Source: Gangjinia marincola
GTDB lineage: Bacteria; Bacteroidota; Bacteroidia; Flavobacteriales; Flavobacteriaceae
Assembly (NCBI RefSeq): GCF_039523415.1
Contig: NZ_BAAAFG010000012.1
Span: forward strand, 1 to 64,000
Length of the DNA stretch: 64,000 bases
Reading direction: 5' to 3'
Shown: positions 33,735 through 43,724 of the stretch, piece after piece
Position numbering within the stretch: position 1 is the first letter of the stretch
Layout of the letters: each line of letters begins with the position of its first letter
Program-made: the position numbers and the translations under genes
The notes under the pieces: model-generated
What the model was told of the DNA's origin: nothing
The model's database searches: none
The model's input: only the letters and a program-made list of their open reading frames with translations

Positions 33735-35330
33735 ATGAAAATAAATACGCACCGTAGAAAAATTATCTTTGTTGTATGTTTTTTAGTAGCATCAACCTGT
33801 TCTGTTGTGGCTGGAGCTACCGCAAATTCTGTTATTTCTTTAGATCAATCTTTGTCTGCTGATCCTAAGCAAAAAGCACAAGGATATCTAGCGCGTTTAC
33901 AAGAACGATATGCCAAAGGTGATTTTGAGGGACACAAAAAATACAGTGATTCTCTTTTGAACATTGCGCGAGAACATGATTTAATTGAACTGGAAATTGT
34001 CGCTCTTTCTAATTTGGCCGTATCATACAATAACAAAGGAGAACGAAAGGAAGCGATACGATGCTATCAACTGGCCTTGGATCGATGTGAGATGATCCCT
34101 AATAATCCTCGACCTAAGATTATTGCGTTGATCAATTTGGGAAACACCTATAATGAAATGGATGCTTTTGAAAAGGGCTTAAGCTCAATGAAAAAAGTGT
34201 TGAGCATAATGGATACGATCAACGCGCCAGATCATGTTAGGGCAGGAGTTCTGATAGGAATTTCAGAAAGCTTTATAGGCTTAGCTAACTTTAAGGATGC
34301 TGAAAAGTATGCTAGTCAAACCAAAAATATTGCCGAAAAGGAAGGAAATCAAGCTCTCTTATCTGCATCCTATAATAATCTTATGGATGTATACATCAGT
34401 GCCGGTGATTATAATGTTGCGCTTAAAATTGGCGAGGAAGCAAACCAGAGAGCAGTTTTTGAAGAGTCTTCTAAACGAAAAGCATGGTACCTCTTGTTTA
34501 TGGGTATTACACATTATCATTTAGATAATTTGAATAATTCACTGGATTATCTAAAGACTGCTATTACACTGTCCCAAGATATTGAGTTAGCCGAAATTGA
34601 GATGAGAGCTCATGAGATGTTGGCTAAAGTATACGAAGCTAAAGGTGATTTTAAACAGTCTTTAATCGAACAAAAAGAATACGCCAGACTTAATGAAAAA
34701 TTACTTTTAGATAGAGCAGAAGCTTCGGTTCAGGATGTTTCTACTGATAATACCTCCAAGACATCAAATGGGCAAGGAGATAGTAAAGAGCGTTCCACAT
34801 ACACTTGGATTTTACTAACGGGTATTGTTATTCTTTTAGTAGTCGTTGCGGGATATATGTCAAAAAAAATTCTATCGGCCTCCTCTCAAATGATGATTAA
34901 AGATGTTGATGAGCTCAAGACAGAGAACGTTCAAAAAGATGATCTTCCGTATCAAAACTCATCCCTTACACCGGCAAAGCGTGATGAGATCAAAAATGAC
35001 TTGCTTCAATTGATGAATGAGAAAAAACTATACCTTGATGCAGAAGTATCACCTCATCAAATCGCAGATGAGCTCAGGATTAGCAGCAATCATTTATCTG
35101 AGGTGTTATCATCTTCTTTTCAAAAAAACTTTTACGCCTTTATCAATTCGTATCGAGTGAATCATGCGAAAAGTTTAATTGATTTATCTATAGAGGAGAA
35201 TACAAAGATTATTGCGATTGCTTTTGATTCAGGTTTTAAAAGTAAAACGACGTTCAATCGCGTATTTAAGCAGACCACGGGATTAACACCGACAGCATAT
35301 CGACAACGAATAATCGATAATTTGAGTTAA
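33735..35330 (+). CDS. TPR-containing membrane regulator with C-terminal AraC-type HTH
   Basis: The 531-residue protein has a signal-like N-terminal hydrophobic segment (residues 9-30), periplasmic tetratricopeptide repeats over about 50-330, one transmembrane helix (about 355-374, WILLTGIVILLVVVAGYM), and a cytoplasmic AraC-type DNA-binding domain (about 425-531) with HQIADELRISSNHLSEVLSS and IAFDSGFKSKTTFNRVFKQTTGLTP. The architecture implies an external signal sensed by the TPRs and passed to a DNA-binding domain that remains at the membrane, a layout common in Bacteroidota. Its nearest candidate targets are the two beta-helix genes that follow, preceded by a palindrome at 35339-35354. Confidence 0.92.
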   Translation: MKINTHRRKIIFVVCFLVASTCSVVAGATANSVISLDQSLSADPKQKAQGYLARLQERYAKGDFEGHKKYSDSLLNIAREHDLIELEIVALSNLAVSYNNKGERKEAIRCYQLALDRCEMIPNNPRPKIIALINLGNTYNEMDAFEKGLSSMKKVLSIMDTINAPDHVRAGVLIGISESFIGLANFKDAEKYASQTKNIAEKEGNQALLSASYNNLMDVYISAGDYNVALKIGEEANQRAVFEESSKRKAWYLLFMGITHYHLDNLNNSLDYLKTAITLSQDIELAEIEMRAHEMLAKVYEAKGDFKQSLIEQKEYARLNEKLLLDRAEASVQDVSTDNTSKTSNGQGDSKERSTYTWILLTGIVILLVVVAGYMSKKILSASSQMMIKDVDELKTENVQKDDLPYQNSSLTPAKRDEIKNDLLQLMNEKKLYLDAEVSPHQIADELRISSNHLSEVLSSSFQKNFYAFINSYRVNHAKSLIDLSIEENTKIIAIAFDSGFKSKTTFNRVFKQTTGLTPTAYRQRIIDNLS

Positions 35331-35338
35331 AAGAGGTT

Positions 35339-35354
35339 CCATTCACGTGAATGG
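35339..35354. promoter_or_regulatory. Perfect 16-bp palindrome
   Basis: CCATTCACGTGAATGG is a perfect palindrome between the AraC-type regulator stop (35330) and the first beta-helix gene (35414). There is no T-run after it, so a protein-binding site is more plausible than a terminator, though a short hairpin cannot be excluded. Confidence 0.5.
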
Positions 35355-35413
35355 TACGTTTGGAACGGCTAAGAAGATTAGTATTGCGCTATTAATTTCA
35401 AATAGCCCTCTAC

Positions 35414-38002
35414 ATGAAGAAGTTTTACCTACTCGTATTTTTTATTCAGATTTTAAGTATCAACGCGCAAACCTTATACGTTGATCATAGTGTCGCTTCC
35501 AGCGGAAATGGTTCCAGTTGGTCACAGGCTTTTCAAACTATTCAAGAAGCCGTGGATGCTGCGACGCCAAATGATGAAATTAGGATAGCTGAAGGAATTT
35601 ACCAACCCGACGATCAAATAGATATTGATATACCTCTAACCATTAAAGGAGGATATCCTGCAGGAGGAGGTGACCAGGATATTGATCAATATGTCACTCA
35701 ACTGCAAGCGGATGCCAATCCTAATAATTTAGAAAGTACGCTTATTAGAATATTTCCGGATTCGCCTACCAGTATTGATGGGATTAAAATGCAAACTGTA
35801 GAAACAGCTATATTTCTACAGTCTTCTTTATCGCTCTCACAAATGATATTTGATGATGTGATAGAAAATGCCGTAGAAATTTCTGGGACGATAGCCTCAC
35901 TATCCGTCACAAATTGTAGTTTCTCTAATGCACAAGATGAAATTATAGATGGATCATCAGGCAGTGCATTTATTGGTGATTTACTGGTTTCAAATTGTAC
36001 ATTCGAAAATAGTTCGAATCGCGCTTTAATCATTAAAAGTACGGTAAGTGCTTTAATTGAAAATGTTGAGATAAGAAATTACACCGATGGTGATAACATT
36101 ATTCAAATTTCTGGACCTAACACAACCATAGATAATCTCTTAGCCGAAGATAATCAGCAAGTTGATGAAATTGTAAGTTGTAGTAATACAACTACAATAA
36201 CTAATTCAGTTTTTCAAAATAATATTAATGATAATTTTGGAGGCAACAGCACAGTTTGTATTACAGCAAGTGGTACTGTCAACGTGGATAATTGTGATTT
36301 TTTAAATAACACGCGAACAAACAATGCAAATGTTTCTAAAAGTACCTCAACGAATGAAATAATACGTTTGGTGGATGCTAATTTTATCATTTCAAACTCA
36401 AGATTTCAAAATAACATACACAACACATCAAGCAGTTTCAGTAGAGTCATTGGTGGCACTGGAGGATCAAATCCAAATCGAAGTGCACGAATAGAGAACT
36501 GTGAATTTGTGTCAAATAGTAATGTAACTGATACATCTGCTGGATTAATCTATTTTAATGGATATCTGTTCGAGTTTGAAGACAATTTGGTTCAAGATAA
36601 TAGCTATCCCATTAGCACAAACAATAACTTGATAGAATTAGAACGAGTTCCAAATGCCTCATTTATAAATAATGATTTTATAGATAACAGTTTACCTGAT
36701 GCAAACCTGATATATTTAAACAAAGCTTCGTTAGATGGTTTTAATGACTCGTTTGTGCTAATAGAGAATAATATTTTTACTCAAACTGATTTTTCGACCG
36801 TTGAAATTGAAGAATTTAATGAAGTCCTTGTACAACAAAATACCGTTTTGGCAAATTTAGAATTCGATATAAAAGAAATAGGAAACTTATTAGTTAGTGA
36901 TAATTATATTCAAGGTAATACTGGTGGAGAAAGATTCATGTCGATTGAAAGTACAAACACGACAATAGAAAATTCTGCTTTTATCTCCAGTTCAACTGTT
37001 GGAGAGCACGAAGTTATATATACTAGAGGTTCTTCTAATATAACTATTAAAAACGCTACATTTTCGGCGATTGATAATGAGGTAAATGTCGTTATGCGTG
37101 GATGGCCTTTCTCTGGAGATACGCCATCTGTCAGCATTCAAAATTCCATATTTTGGTCTAATGACCTTAGTCAAAATTCTATTACAGGTACTTTTGAAAA
37201 TTACGCTGCAGAAAACTCTTTAATCAAAGGTGAAAACCCAGCTGGTGCAGGAAATCTTGATGGAACAGATGCAAACAATGCACCTTTTTTCATTAATCCA
37301 GCCGAAGGCGATTTTAGAGTATTTGAATGCTCGCCAACGGTTAATGCCGGGAACAATGATTTTGTTGACTTTACATTAGATCTGGCAGGCAATCCACGTA
37401 TCTTTGACAGCACTGTAGACATGGGGGCTTACGAGAATCAGGGAATTTTCACCTGTAGTCCGCCACCTTGTACAGTGTTATTAGATCCAATGCCTGATAG
37501 TATAGATATTGATCCTAATAGTGATCTTACCTGGGAGAGTATAACAAATGCTGATGGGTACACCATTAATGTAGGTACTTCTCCCGGAGGTTCAGATATT
37601 GTCCAGGATGAACTGGTTGAAGATGCTACTATACTAGAGTTACCCACACTGCCATTAAGCACCGAAATTTTTGTGCAAATTAATTCCTTCAATACGTTCG
37701 GTGAAGCTCAAAACTGCTCAGAATTTAGTTTTACGACAGATAATGGACTAAGCATATCACGACCAGAAGTTCTAGATCAGTTAACGATTTATCCAAATCC
37801 TTTACGAGATATGTTACATATAAATACCCCCGATAATATTGCTATAGCTCAAATTGACATCTACGACCTTAGCGGAAGAACAATTATAACGGCAATAAAT
37901 CCTCCTGCAAAAATTGATCTTTCGTCCCTTCAAACGGGGAATTATTTGGTACGCATTTTGACAAACGCAGGATCAAAAATTCAACAATTAATTAAGAAAT
38001 AA
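35414..38002 (+). CDS. T9SS-exported right-handed beta-helix surface protein (paralog 1)
   Basis: The 862-residue protein has a signal peptide (cleaved after NAQ), an N-terminal segment YVDHSVASSGNGSSWSQAF typical of the start of parallel beta-helix proteins, many degenerate beta-helix rungs (FxNNxF, IxNSxF patterns) to about residue 620, a choice-of-anchor Q-like region (SPTVNAGNNDFVDF ... VDMGAYE), a fibronectin-type III-like module (about 690-775), and a Por secretion C-terminal sorting domain (about 790-862, IYPNPLRDML ... QTGNYLVRI). It would be exported by the type IX system and attached to the surface; beta-helices of this sort bind or cleave polysaccharides or mediate adhesion. I see no catalytic residues I can assign. 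Confidence 0.88.
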   Translation: MKKFYLLVFFIQILSINAQTLYVDHSVASSGNGSSWSQAFQTIQEAVDAATPNDEIRIAEGIYQPDDQIDIDIPLTIKGGYPAGGGDQDIDQYVTQLQADANPNNLESTLIRIFPDSPTSIDGIKMQTVETAIFLQSSLSLSQMIFDDVIENAVEISGTIASLSVTNCSFSNAQDEIIDGSSGSAFIGDLLVSNCTFENSSNRALIIKSTVSALIENVEIRNYTDGDNIIQISGPNTTIDNLLAEDNQQVDEIVSCSNTTTITNSVFQNNINDNFGGNSTVCITASGTVNVDNCDFLNNTRTNNANVSKSTSTNEIIRLVDANFIISNSRFQNNIHNTSSSFSRVIGGTGGSNPNRSARIENCEFVSNSNVTDTSAGLIYFNGYLFEFEDNLVQDNSYPISTNNNLIELERVPNASFINNDFIDNSLPDANLIYLNKASLDGFNDSFVLIENNIFTQTDFSTVEIEEFNEVLVQQNTVLANLEFDIKEIGNLLVSDNYIQGNTGGERFMSIESTNTTIENSAFISSSTVGEHEVIYTRGSSNITIKNATFSAIDNEVNVVMRGWPFSGDTPSVSIQNSIFWSNDLSQNSITGTFENYAAENSLIKGENPAGAGNLDGTDANNAPFFINPAEGDFRVFECSPTVNAGNNDFVDFTLDLAGNPRIFDSTVDMGAYENQGIFTCSPPPCTVLLDPMPDSIDIDPNSDLTWESITNADGYTINVGTSPGGSDIVQDELVEDATILELPTLPLSTEIFVQINSFNTFGEAQNCSEFSFTTDNGLSISRPEVLDQLTIYPNPLRDMLHINTPDNIAIAQIDIYDLSGRTIITAINPPAKIDLSSLQTGNYLVRILTNAGSKIQQLIKK

Positions 38003-38080
38003 GCTAGTTACTATTTAGCTGTATTCAGGGAGTGTTGAGTTACTTTAATAGAATATCTTAGCATTTCAAACGAATCAACT

Positions 38081-41000
38081 ATGAAAAAAACAATACTCTT
38101 TTTTTTACTCTTGACTATTAGCATAGGTACATCAGCTCAAACCATTTATGTGGATCAAAGTGTCGCTTCAAGCGGTGATGGGTCCACATGGTCTCAAGCT
38201 TTTCAAACCATTCAAGAGGCGGTGGACGCTGCTTCTCCCAATTACGAAATTCGTATCGCCGAAGGGATTTATCAGCCAACTGCAGAAATTGAAATTGAAA
38301 TACCCTTAATACTTAGAGGTGGCTTTCCCATAGGTGGAGGGGATCAGGATATTGAAAATAATATTACTCAGATCCGGGCAGATGCTGATCCTGATAATTT
38401 GATTTTTGTCATTTTTGAGATTCAAGAAAATTCACCTGTAAGTTTAGAGGGAATTACATTTAATACCATCAATAGGGGTATAACGTTAAGATCAGAACTT
38501 ACGCTCAGTTCGTGTATTTTTGAAAATGCCGCTCAAGAGGGTATTTCATTAAGAGAAGAAGCCAAAAAACTCTTTATAAATGGGTGTAGTTTTAATAACA
38601 TAATAGGTAGAACAATAACAAGTTTATCAAGTGATAATCAATTAGAGGAGGCAGTCATTATAAATACCACATTTCAAAATGGTTCTGCAAGTGCAATCTC
38701 TATTGGTGGCACCAATAGTAATGTAAATAGAATCGTAATTCAAAACTGTTCTATCGATAATTATAGCTTAGATAGTTTGGATATTTTAAGACTAGATGCT
38801 GCTCTAATTACGGTTAATGATTTTATTAGTCAAAACAATGTAATGTTGGGTACTGGAAATGATAACTTAAGTTATGAAGGAGAACTTATCATTTCCAATG
38901 CTAAGTTTTTAAACAATACAGGCTTGTCATCAAATCAATTAGGCGTTTTTGGAATCGGGAACATGGATATGAGCAACTGTCTTTTTTCTGGTCAGGAGAG
39001 TACTAGTGGATCAAGCGTAAGTGCCGGAGTAGAAGCGGCGGGAGATATCATGATCGACAACACAAAATTTTTGAATAATAATATAGGTGATTCTTTTGCT
39101 ACATCAGGTGTTAGTGTAATTGACGGTTCACTAACACTTACGAATTGCCAATTTAAAAATAATATAGCTACAGGTTCTTTTAGTCATACGATTGAAATAT
39201 CTTCAACTATTCCTAATACACCTTCAATCATAGAGAATTGTACGTTCGAAAATAACAGTGTTGACAGTGGTTTTTCTGCCGTTGTAGCCCTAAGAACAGG
39301 TGCCCAGCCAATCATTTCGAATTCAACATTTATGAATAACACGGGATCCATTGGGGGATCTTTAATATTGGCCTATCAATTTGGCGATAATGATATCACG
39401 TTTAGTAACAATGCTGTTTTAAATAATACTGTTGCAGGTGCGATTATAGAGGGTCCTAGAAATTCATCAGGAACAATACAGGTAGAAAATAATTTATTTG
39501 ATTCCAATGTAGGAAGAACATTACTCATAGAGGATAATCCTCTATTTATAGGTAGTGGGAATGTATATCGTGGTTCGGTTACTAATGATTTTGATGCGGT
39601 AAGTACGGTGAGGCTTAGAAATGAATATTATGAGGGGAATAGTGATGAATCGGCATTCATTAGGTTAGAAGATGGTATTTGTGATATGGAAAACATCTTG
39701 ATGATTTCTAGAGCTTCTAATGCCAATCATAGGCTTATTGATTCAAGAACCGATGCACAATTAAGAATTGACAATAGTACGTTTTCAGCGAGTGATTTTA
39801 GCAATACCAATGTGCGTATCGATTTTGATGGAAATCTTAATTCTCGTTTTAGAAATAGTGTCATATGGTCAGGTAATGATTTAACTGATAGTGGTTTTAC
39901 AGGAGATATTTCAAATGTGAATGTTCGCCGTTCTTTAGTAAAAGGAGAAGATCTACCGGGAGCAGGAAATTTAAATGGTACAATAGCAGATAACGCGCCA
40001 GATTTTATAAATCCTGTGCAAAACGATTTTAGAATGTTACGCTGTTCACCCACCATAAATGCAGGATTTAACGATTATGTGGATGAAACCCAAGATCTAA
40101 ATGGAAATCCGCGTATTTTTCAGTCAACCGTAGATATGGGAGCCTATGAACTTCAAATTAATGCAAACTCAACCTGTAATACTGAAAATATTCCTGTGTG
40201 CACAACACTCTCTTTTCCGTCAAGCGGAAGTACAGACATCCCAACAGACACTTCTATTTCGTGGGATGCCGTGCCAGAAGCAATTGGCTACTTCGTTTCT
40301 ATAGGGACCACAAGTGGAAGCACTCAGCTTTTAAATAATCAAGAAGTAGTAAATGCAACTTCCTTAACTCTAGCTGACGCTTTACCTGAAAATACACAGA
40401 TATTCGTAACGATTATTCCATACAACGGCGCAGGAAGCCCTGGGAGTTGCTCTTCTCAAAGTTTCACAACCCGCGAAGAAAATGATACTGGTACGACCCT
40501 TACGCTATTAACACAAAACATTACGATATCATTAGACAATGATGGAAATGCTATGATTACAGCAGCAGATGTTGATGCGGGGAGTTCTTCCACTGTCGGT
40601 GGACTATCATTAACCCTGGATCAAACTACTTTTTCCTGTGATGACATTGGTTTTAACGCGGTTACTTTAACGGGATCTGACAATAGTGGAGACACAACTT
40701 CTCTTATTGCTGTGGTTACTGTGGTGGATAATCTAGCGCCAATAGTTACTTGTCCCGGTAACATCACGGTTACCGAAACTTTACCGTACTCAATACCAAA
40801 TTATTTTGACACAAATCAAGTAACAGCTACTGATAATTGTACGGGAACTTTCTCTAATGTCGTTCAAAATCCTAATCCTGGTACCTCCCTAGATGCGGGT
40901 GAATATACAATTACCACTATTGTGACAGATGATTTTGGAAACGAAATTGAATGTAGCTTTATCCTAATGGTGCAGGATGCGTTATCGATTCCAGAGAATG

Positions 41001-41239
41001 ATGCTGCCTTGCAGCTTATCTCAGTATATCCTAATCCCGTGAAAGATATATTAACTATTTCTAACACTTCCAATATTATACTAGAACGACTAAGAGTTTT
41101 GGATATATCAGGAAGATCTGTAATTGAAGCACAATCAGTATCTAATACCATGGATATATCAAGACTCCAATCAGGAAATTATTTTGTGATGATTCAGACA
41201 GAATACGGTCAGGTCACCAGACGAATCGTGAAGAAGTAG
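38081..41239 (+). CDS. T9SS-exported right-handed beta-helix surface protein with HYR module (paralog 2)
   Basis: The 1052-residue protein is a tandem paralog of the preceding one: the first 100 residues are largely the same (YVDQSVASSGDGSTWSQAF), as are the choice-of-anchor Q-like region and the Por sorting domain (about 980-1052, VYPNPVKDIL ... QSGNYFVMI). It has an additional HYR-type beta-sandwich (about 885-965, VTCPGNITVTE ... TTIVTDDFGNEIEC) between the fibronectin-like module and the sorting domain. The helix rungs differ more than the ends. The gene starts 78 bases after paralog 1 and ends at a strong hairpin. The binding partner is unknown. Confidence 0.88.
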   Translation: MKKTILFFLLLTISIGTSAQTIYVDQSVASSGDGSTWSQAFQTIQEAVDAASPNYEIRIAEGIYQPTAEIEIEIPLILRGGFPIGGGDQDIENNITQIRADADPDNLIFVIFEIQENSPVSLEGITFNTINRGITLRSELTLSSCIFENAAQEGISLREEAKKLFINGCSFNNIIGRTITSLSSDNQLEEAVIINTTFQNGSASAISIGGTNSNVNRIVIQNCSIDNYSLDSLDILRLDAALITVNDFISQNNVMLGTGNDNLSYEGELIISNAKFLNNTGLSSNQLGVFGIGNMDMSNCLFSGQESTSGSSVSAGVEAAGDIMIDNTKFLNNNIGDSFATSGVSVIDGSLTLTNCQFKNNIATGSFSHTIEISSTIPNTPSIIENCTFENNSVDSGFSAVVALRTGAQPIISNSTFMNNTGSIGGSLILAYQFGDNDITFSNNAVLNNTVAGAIIEGPRNSSGTIQVENNLFDSNVGRTLLIEDNPLFIGSGNVYRGSVTNDFDAVSTVRLRNEYYEGNSDESAFIRLEDGICDMENILMISRASNANHRLIDSRTDAQLRIDNSTFSASDFSNTNVRIDFDGNLNSRFRNSVIWSGNDLTDSGFTGDISNVNVRRSLVKGEDLPGAGNLNGTIADNAPDFINPVQNDFRMLRCSPTINAGFNDYVDETQDLNGNPRIFQSTVDMGAYELQINANSTCNTENIPVCTTLSFPSSGSTDIPTDTSISWDAVPEAIGYFVSIGTTSGSTQLLNNQEVVNATSLTLADALPENTQIFVTIIPYNGAGSPGSCSSQSFTTREENDTGTTLTLLTQNITISLDNDGNAMITAADVDAGSSSTVGGLSLTLDQTTFSCDDIGFNAVTLTGSDNSGDTTSLIAVVTVVDNLAPIVTCPGNITVTETLPYSIPNYFDTNQVTATDNCTGTFSNVVQNPNPGTSLDAGEYTITTIVTDDFGNEIECSFILMVQDALSIPENDAALQLISVYPNPVKDILTISNTSNIILERLRVLDISGRSVIEAQSVSNTMDISRLQSGNYFVMIQTEYGQVTRRIVKK

Positions 41240-41255
41240 ATTTTCGCAATAGTAT

Positions 41256-41396
41256 AAAAAAGAAGCTGTCTCAAAAGTAATTTCAGTTGTCAAACTGAGC
41301 CTGTCGAAGTTTTTTGAAGGCTTATTCTTAGCCATTTCGACAAGCTCAATGTGACATAAGCACTAAAATATATACTTTTGAGACAGCTTCTTTTTT
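41256..41396. terminator. Bidirectional hairpin with 24-bp perfect arms and an internal repeat
   Basis: The arms 41256-41279 and 41373-41396 are perfect inverted repeats that read A-run, GAAGCTGTCTCAAAAGTA, and its complement ending in a T-run. They serve both the beta-helix gene on the left and the M42 gene converging from the right. The roughly 93-base loop carries an inner pair, GTCAAACTGAGCCTGTCGAA and its imperfect complement ending CAATGTGACA, a repeat type widely found in Bacteroidota genomes. Confidence 0.8.
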
Positions 41397-41415
41397 GTTG
41401 AAACCAATATGTCAA

Positions 41416-42504
41416 TTACTCAAAATAACTAAAGGTATCTCCGTTTTTAATCTCTAGTAACGAGTTATAAATCAATTTAATTACATTTTCTACATCATCA
41501 CGGTGTACCATTTCAACCGTAGTATGCATATAGCGCAAGGGTAAAGAAATTAATGCAGAGGCTACCCCGCCATTACTGTATGCAAAGGCATCAGTGTCTG
41601 TTCCTGTAGCGCGTGATAAGGCAGCGCGTTGGAATGGGATTTTATTATCTTCAGCGGCATCTATAATCAAATCCCGTAGTTTTTGTTGCACAGCAGGTGC
41701 GTACGCAATGACCGGTCCTTTACCAATTTCGGCATGACCTTGCTTTTTCATATCGATCATTGGGGTGGTCGTATCGTGCGTTACATCGGTCACGATGGCT
41801 ACATTAGGTTTTATCGTTTCGGTAATCATTTGGGCACCACGTAATCCAATTTCTTCTTGAACAGAGTTGGTGATATACAGTCCAAAATCCAATTTCTTTT
41901 TGTTCTCATGAAGCAGTCTGGCAACCTCGGCAATCATAAATCCACCCATACGATTATCTAGTGCACGACACACAAATTTATTGTCATTTAGAATGTGAAA
42001 CGTGTCCGGATATGTAATGACGCATCCCACATGGATTCCCAGTTTTTCGACTTCTTCTTTATTCGCGCAACCCACATCAATAAAGATATTTTCAGGTTTG
42101 GGTGCTTCTTCTTTAGATTTATTGCGGGTGTGAATAGCAGGCCAGCCAAAGACACCTTTTAAAATACCCTTTTTCGTGTGAATGTCTACAATCTTACTTG
42201 GTGCAATTTGATGGTCGCTTCCTCCGTTGCGAATTACATAGATCAATCCATTGTCTGAAATATAGTTTACGTACCATGAAATCTCGTCTGCATGACCTTC
42301 AATCACGACCTTAAATTTTGCATCAGGATTAATCACTCCAACGGCAGATCCGTACGTATCTGTAATAAACGTATCTACGTAAGGTTTCAAATACTCCATC
42401 CACAGGTTTTGTCCGCTCCATTCATAGCCCGTTGGAGAGGCATTGTTAAGGTAATTTTCTAAAAAGGAAAGTGATTTTTTGGTAAGGATGCTTTTTTCTG
42501 CCAT
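41416..42504 (-). CDS. M42-family aminopeptidase
   Basis: The 362-residue cytosolic metallopeptidase has the M42/glutamyl aminopeptidase layout: first metal ligands H71 and D73 in VIEGHADEISW, bridging aspartate in CRALDNRMGGF, the EE pair in VQEEIGLRGA, VTDVTHD, and the C-terminal histidine in PLRYMHTTVEM. These enzymes form dodecamers and remove N-terminal residues from peptides with two metal ions. The gene converges on the beta-helix pair across the 41256-41396 hairpin. Confidence 0.92.
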   Translation of the reverse strand: MAEKSILTKKSLSFLENYLNNASPTGYEWSGQNLWMEYLKPYVDTFITDTYGSAVGVINPDAKFKVVIEGHADEISWYVNYISDNGLIYVIRNGGSDHQIAPSKIVDIHTKKGILKGVFGWPAIHTRNKSKEEAPKPENIFIDVGCANKEEVEKLGIHVGCVITYPDTFHILNDNKFVCRALDNRMGGFMIAEVARLLHENKKKLDFGLYITNSVQEEIGLRGAQMITETIKPNVAIVTDVTHDTTTPMIDMKKQGHAEIGKGPVIAYAPAVQQKLRDLIIDAAEDNKIPFQRAALSRATGTDTDAFAYSNGGVASALISLPLRYMHTTVEMVHRDDVENVIKLIYNSLLEIKNGDTFSYFE

Positions 42505-42609
42505 CGTGTATGTTGATTTTTCACGAAAATAATCATTAATCTATGGAAGACAATACACTAATACGTAATTTTGGAACAGTTTTAGCAACGCATTAAGAAA
42601 ACAATTGCC

Positions 42610-43296
42610 TTGAAAAAGAGAATATTTTTTGTTCTTATCGCCATTATTTCACTTGGAATTAGCGCCCAAGAAAAAATTGATACGACTCAGGTTAAATATT
42701 TGATGATTGAGGGTGATAGCACCTGGCGTGAATCTATTGATTTAAGTGAAGTACTGATTCTCCAAAAACTCAAATTTGATTCTGATCTTGACCGCAGGCG
42801 TTACCTGATTTTGCGAAGAAAAACCCGTAAGGTTTGGCCATACGCCACTATGGCTTCAGAACGACTTCAGGCGCTTAATGAACGACTGGATAGTATAGAT
42901 TCTAAACGCAAGCGTAAAAAATACACCAAACAGGTTCAAAAGTATATTGAAGAAGAATTTTCTGAAAAACTAAAAAAATTCACCCGTACCGAGGGTCAAA
43001 TCCTTATTAAACTCATACATCGTCAAACCGGTGACACCGCCTATGAATTGATAAAAAACCTTCGTAGTGGCTGGCGTGCCTTTTGGTATGACACCACCGC
43101 CAGTATGTTTGATATCTCTTTAAAACGTGAGTTTGATCCCATGAATGATAAAGAGGATTATCTCATTGAAGATATTTTACACCGTAGTTTTAGTTCCGGC
43201 AGATTAAAGAAACAGGATCCTTCATTGAACATAGATTTTATAGAGTTGTTAGAGCATTGGGGTACCAAAGAAAAGGCTAAGACGGTTTCTAATTAA
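42610..43296 (+). CDS. DUF4294-family exported protein
   Basis: The 228-residue protein has a signal peptide (cleaved near GISAQ) and the DUF4294 signature ILRRKTRKVWPYATMASERL, with RTEGQILIKLIHRQTGDTAYELIK further on. The start is TTG at 42610; no better ATG precedes the signal peptide. DUF4294 proteins are Bacteroidota-specific and uncharacterised. The gene is transcribed away from the M42 gene with about 105 bases between their starts. Confidence 0.85.
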   Translation: MKKRIFFVLIAIISLGISAQEKIDTTQVKYLMIEGDSTWRESIDLSEVLILQKLKFDSDLDRRRYLILRRKTRKVWPYATMASERLQALNERLDSIDSKRKRKKYTKQVQKYIEEEFSEKLKKFTRTEGQILIKLIHRQTGDTAYELIKNLRSGWRAFWYDTTASMFDISLKREFDPMNDKEDYLIEDILHRSFSSGRLKKQDPSLNIDFIELLEHWGTKEKAKTVSN

Positions 43297-43299
43297 TAC

Positions 43300-43500
43300 T
43301 TATTCCCGCGAAGGCGTGAATCTTTTTTGGCACTCTACTCATATTCTAGCAGTGTTATTCCATTTATGTATTGTCACACCCGTGATGACGGGATTTTATT
43401 CTGGTACATATCTAAACTTACTGTCATTCCCGCGAAGGCGGGAATCTTTCCACGTATAACAGATTATTTAATGGTATTCACACGAATGCGCGAATGACAA
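43300..43500. repeat. Cluster of REP-like short hairpins
   Basis: Three related palindromes occur here: TTCCCGCGAAGGCGTGAA (43303-43320), CCCGT/ACGGG (43379-43392), and ATTCCCGC/GCGGGAAT (43426-43445). They match the repeats at 54751-54860 in core sequence and are embedded in otherwise empty DNA. The remainder of the 43297-43724 gap, including a CTTCGTCTTC-type low-complexity run around 43620-43650, shows no gene. Confidence 0.75.
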
Positions 43501-43724
43501 ACAAAAAACACGACATGAAACTTTGTGCTCCATTGAGATTCTTTGAGATATTTTGTATAAGACCAAGGATTTTTAAATTACAATGACTTCAGCTTTCACA
43601 TAACGTTTAAGAGCAAATTGATCTTCGTCTTCGTCTTCATCTTCGATTTCACATTCAAGTTCAAATTCACTCTCCGTAGTCTTAGCGAAGAAGAACTTTA
43701 TATACTTTTTCTTACATTAGGATC

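Noticed and set aside
35414..41239. The beta-helix proteins as phage tailspikes
   Set aside because: Both have signal peptides and Por sorting domains, and no phage genes are nearby.
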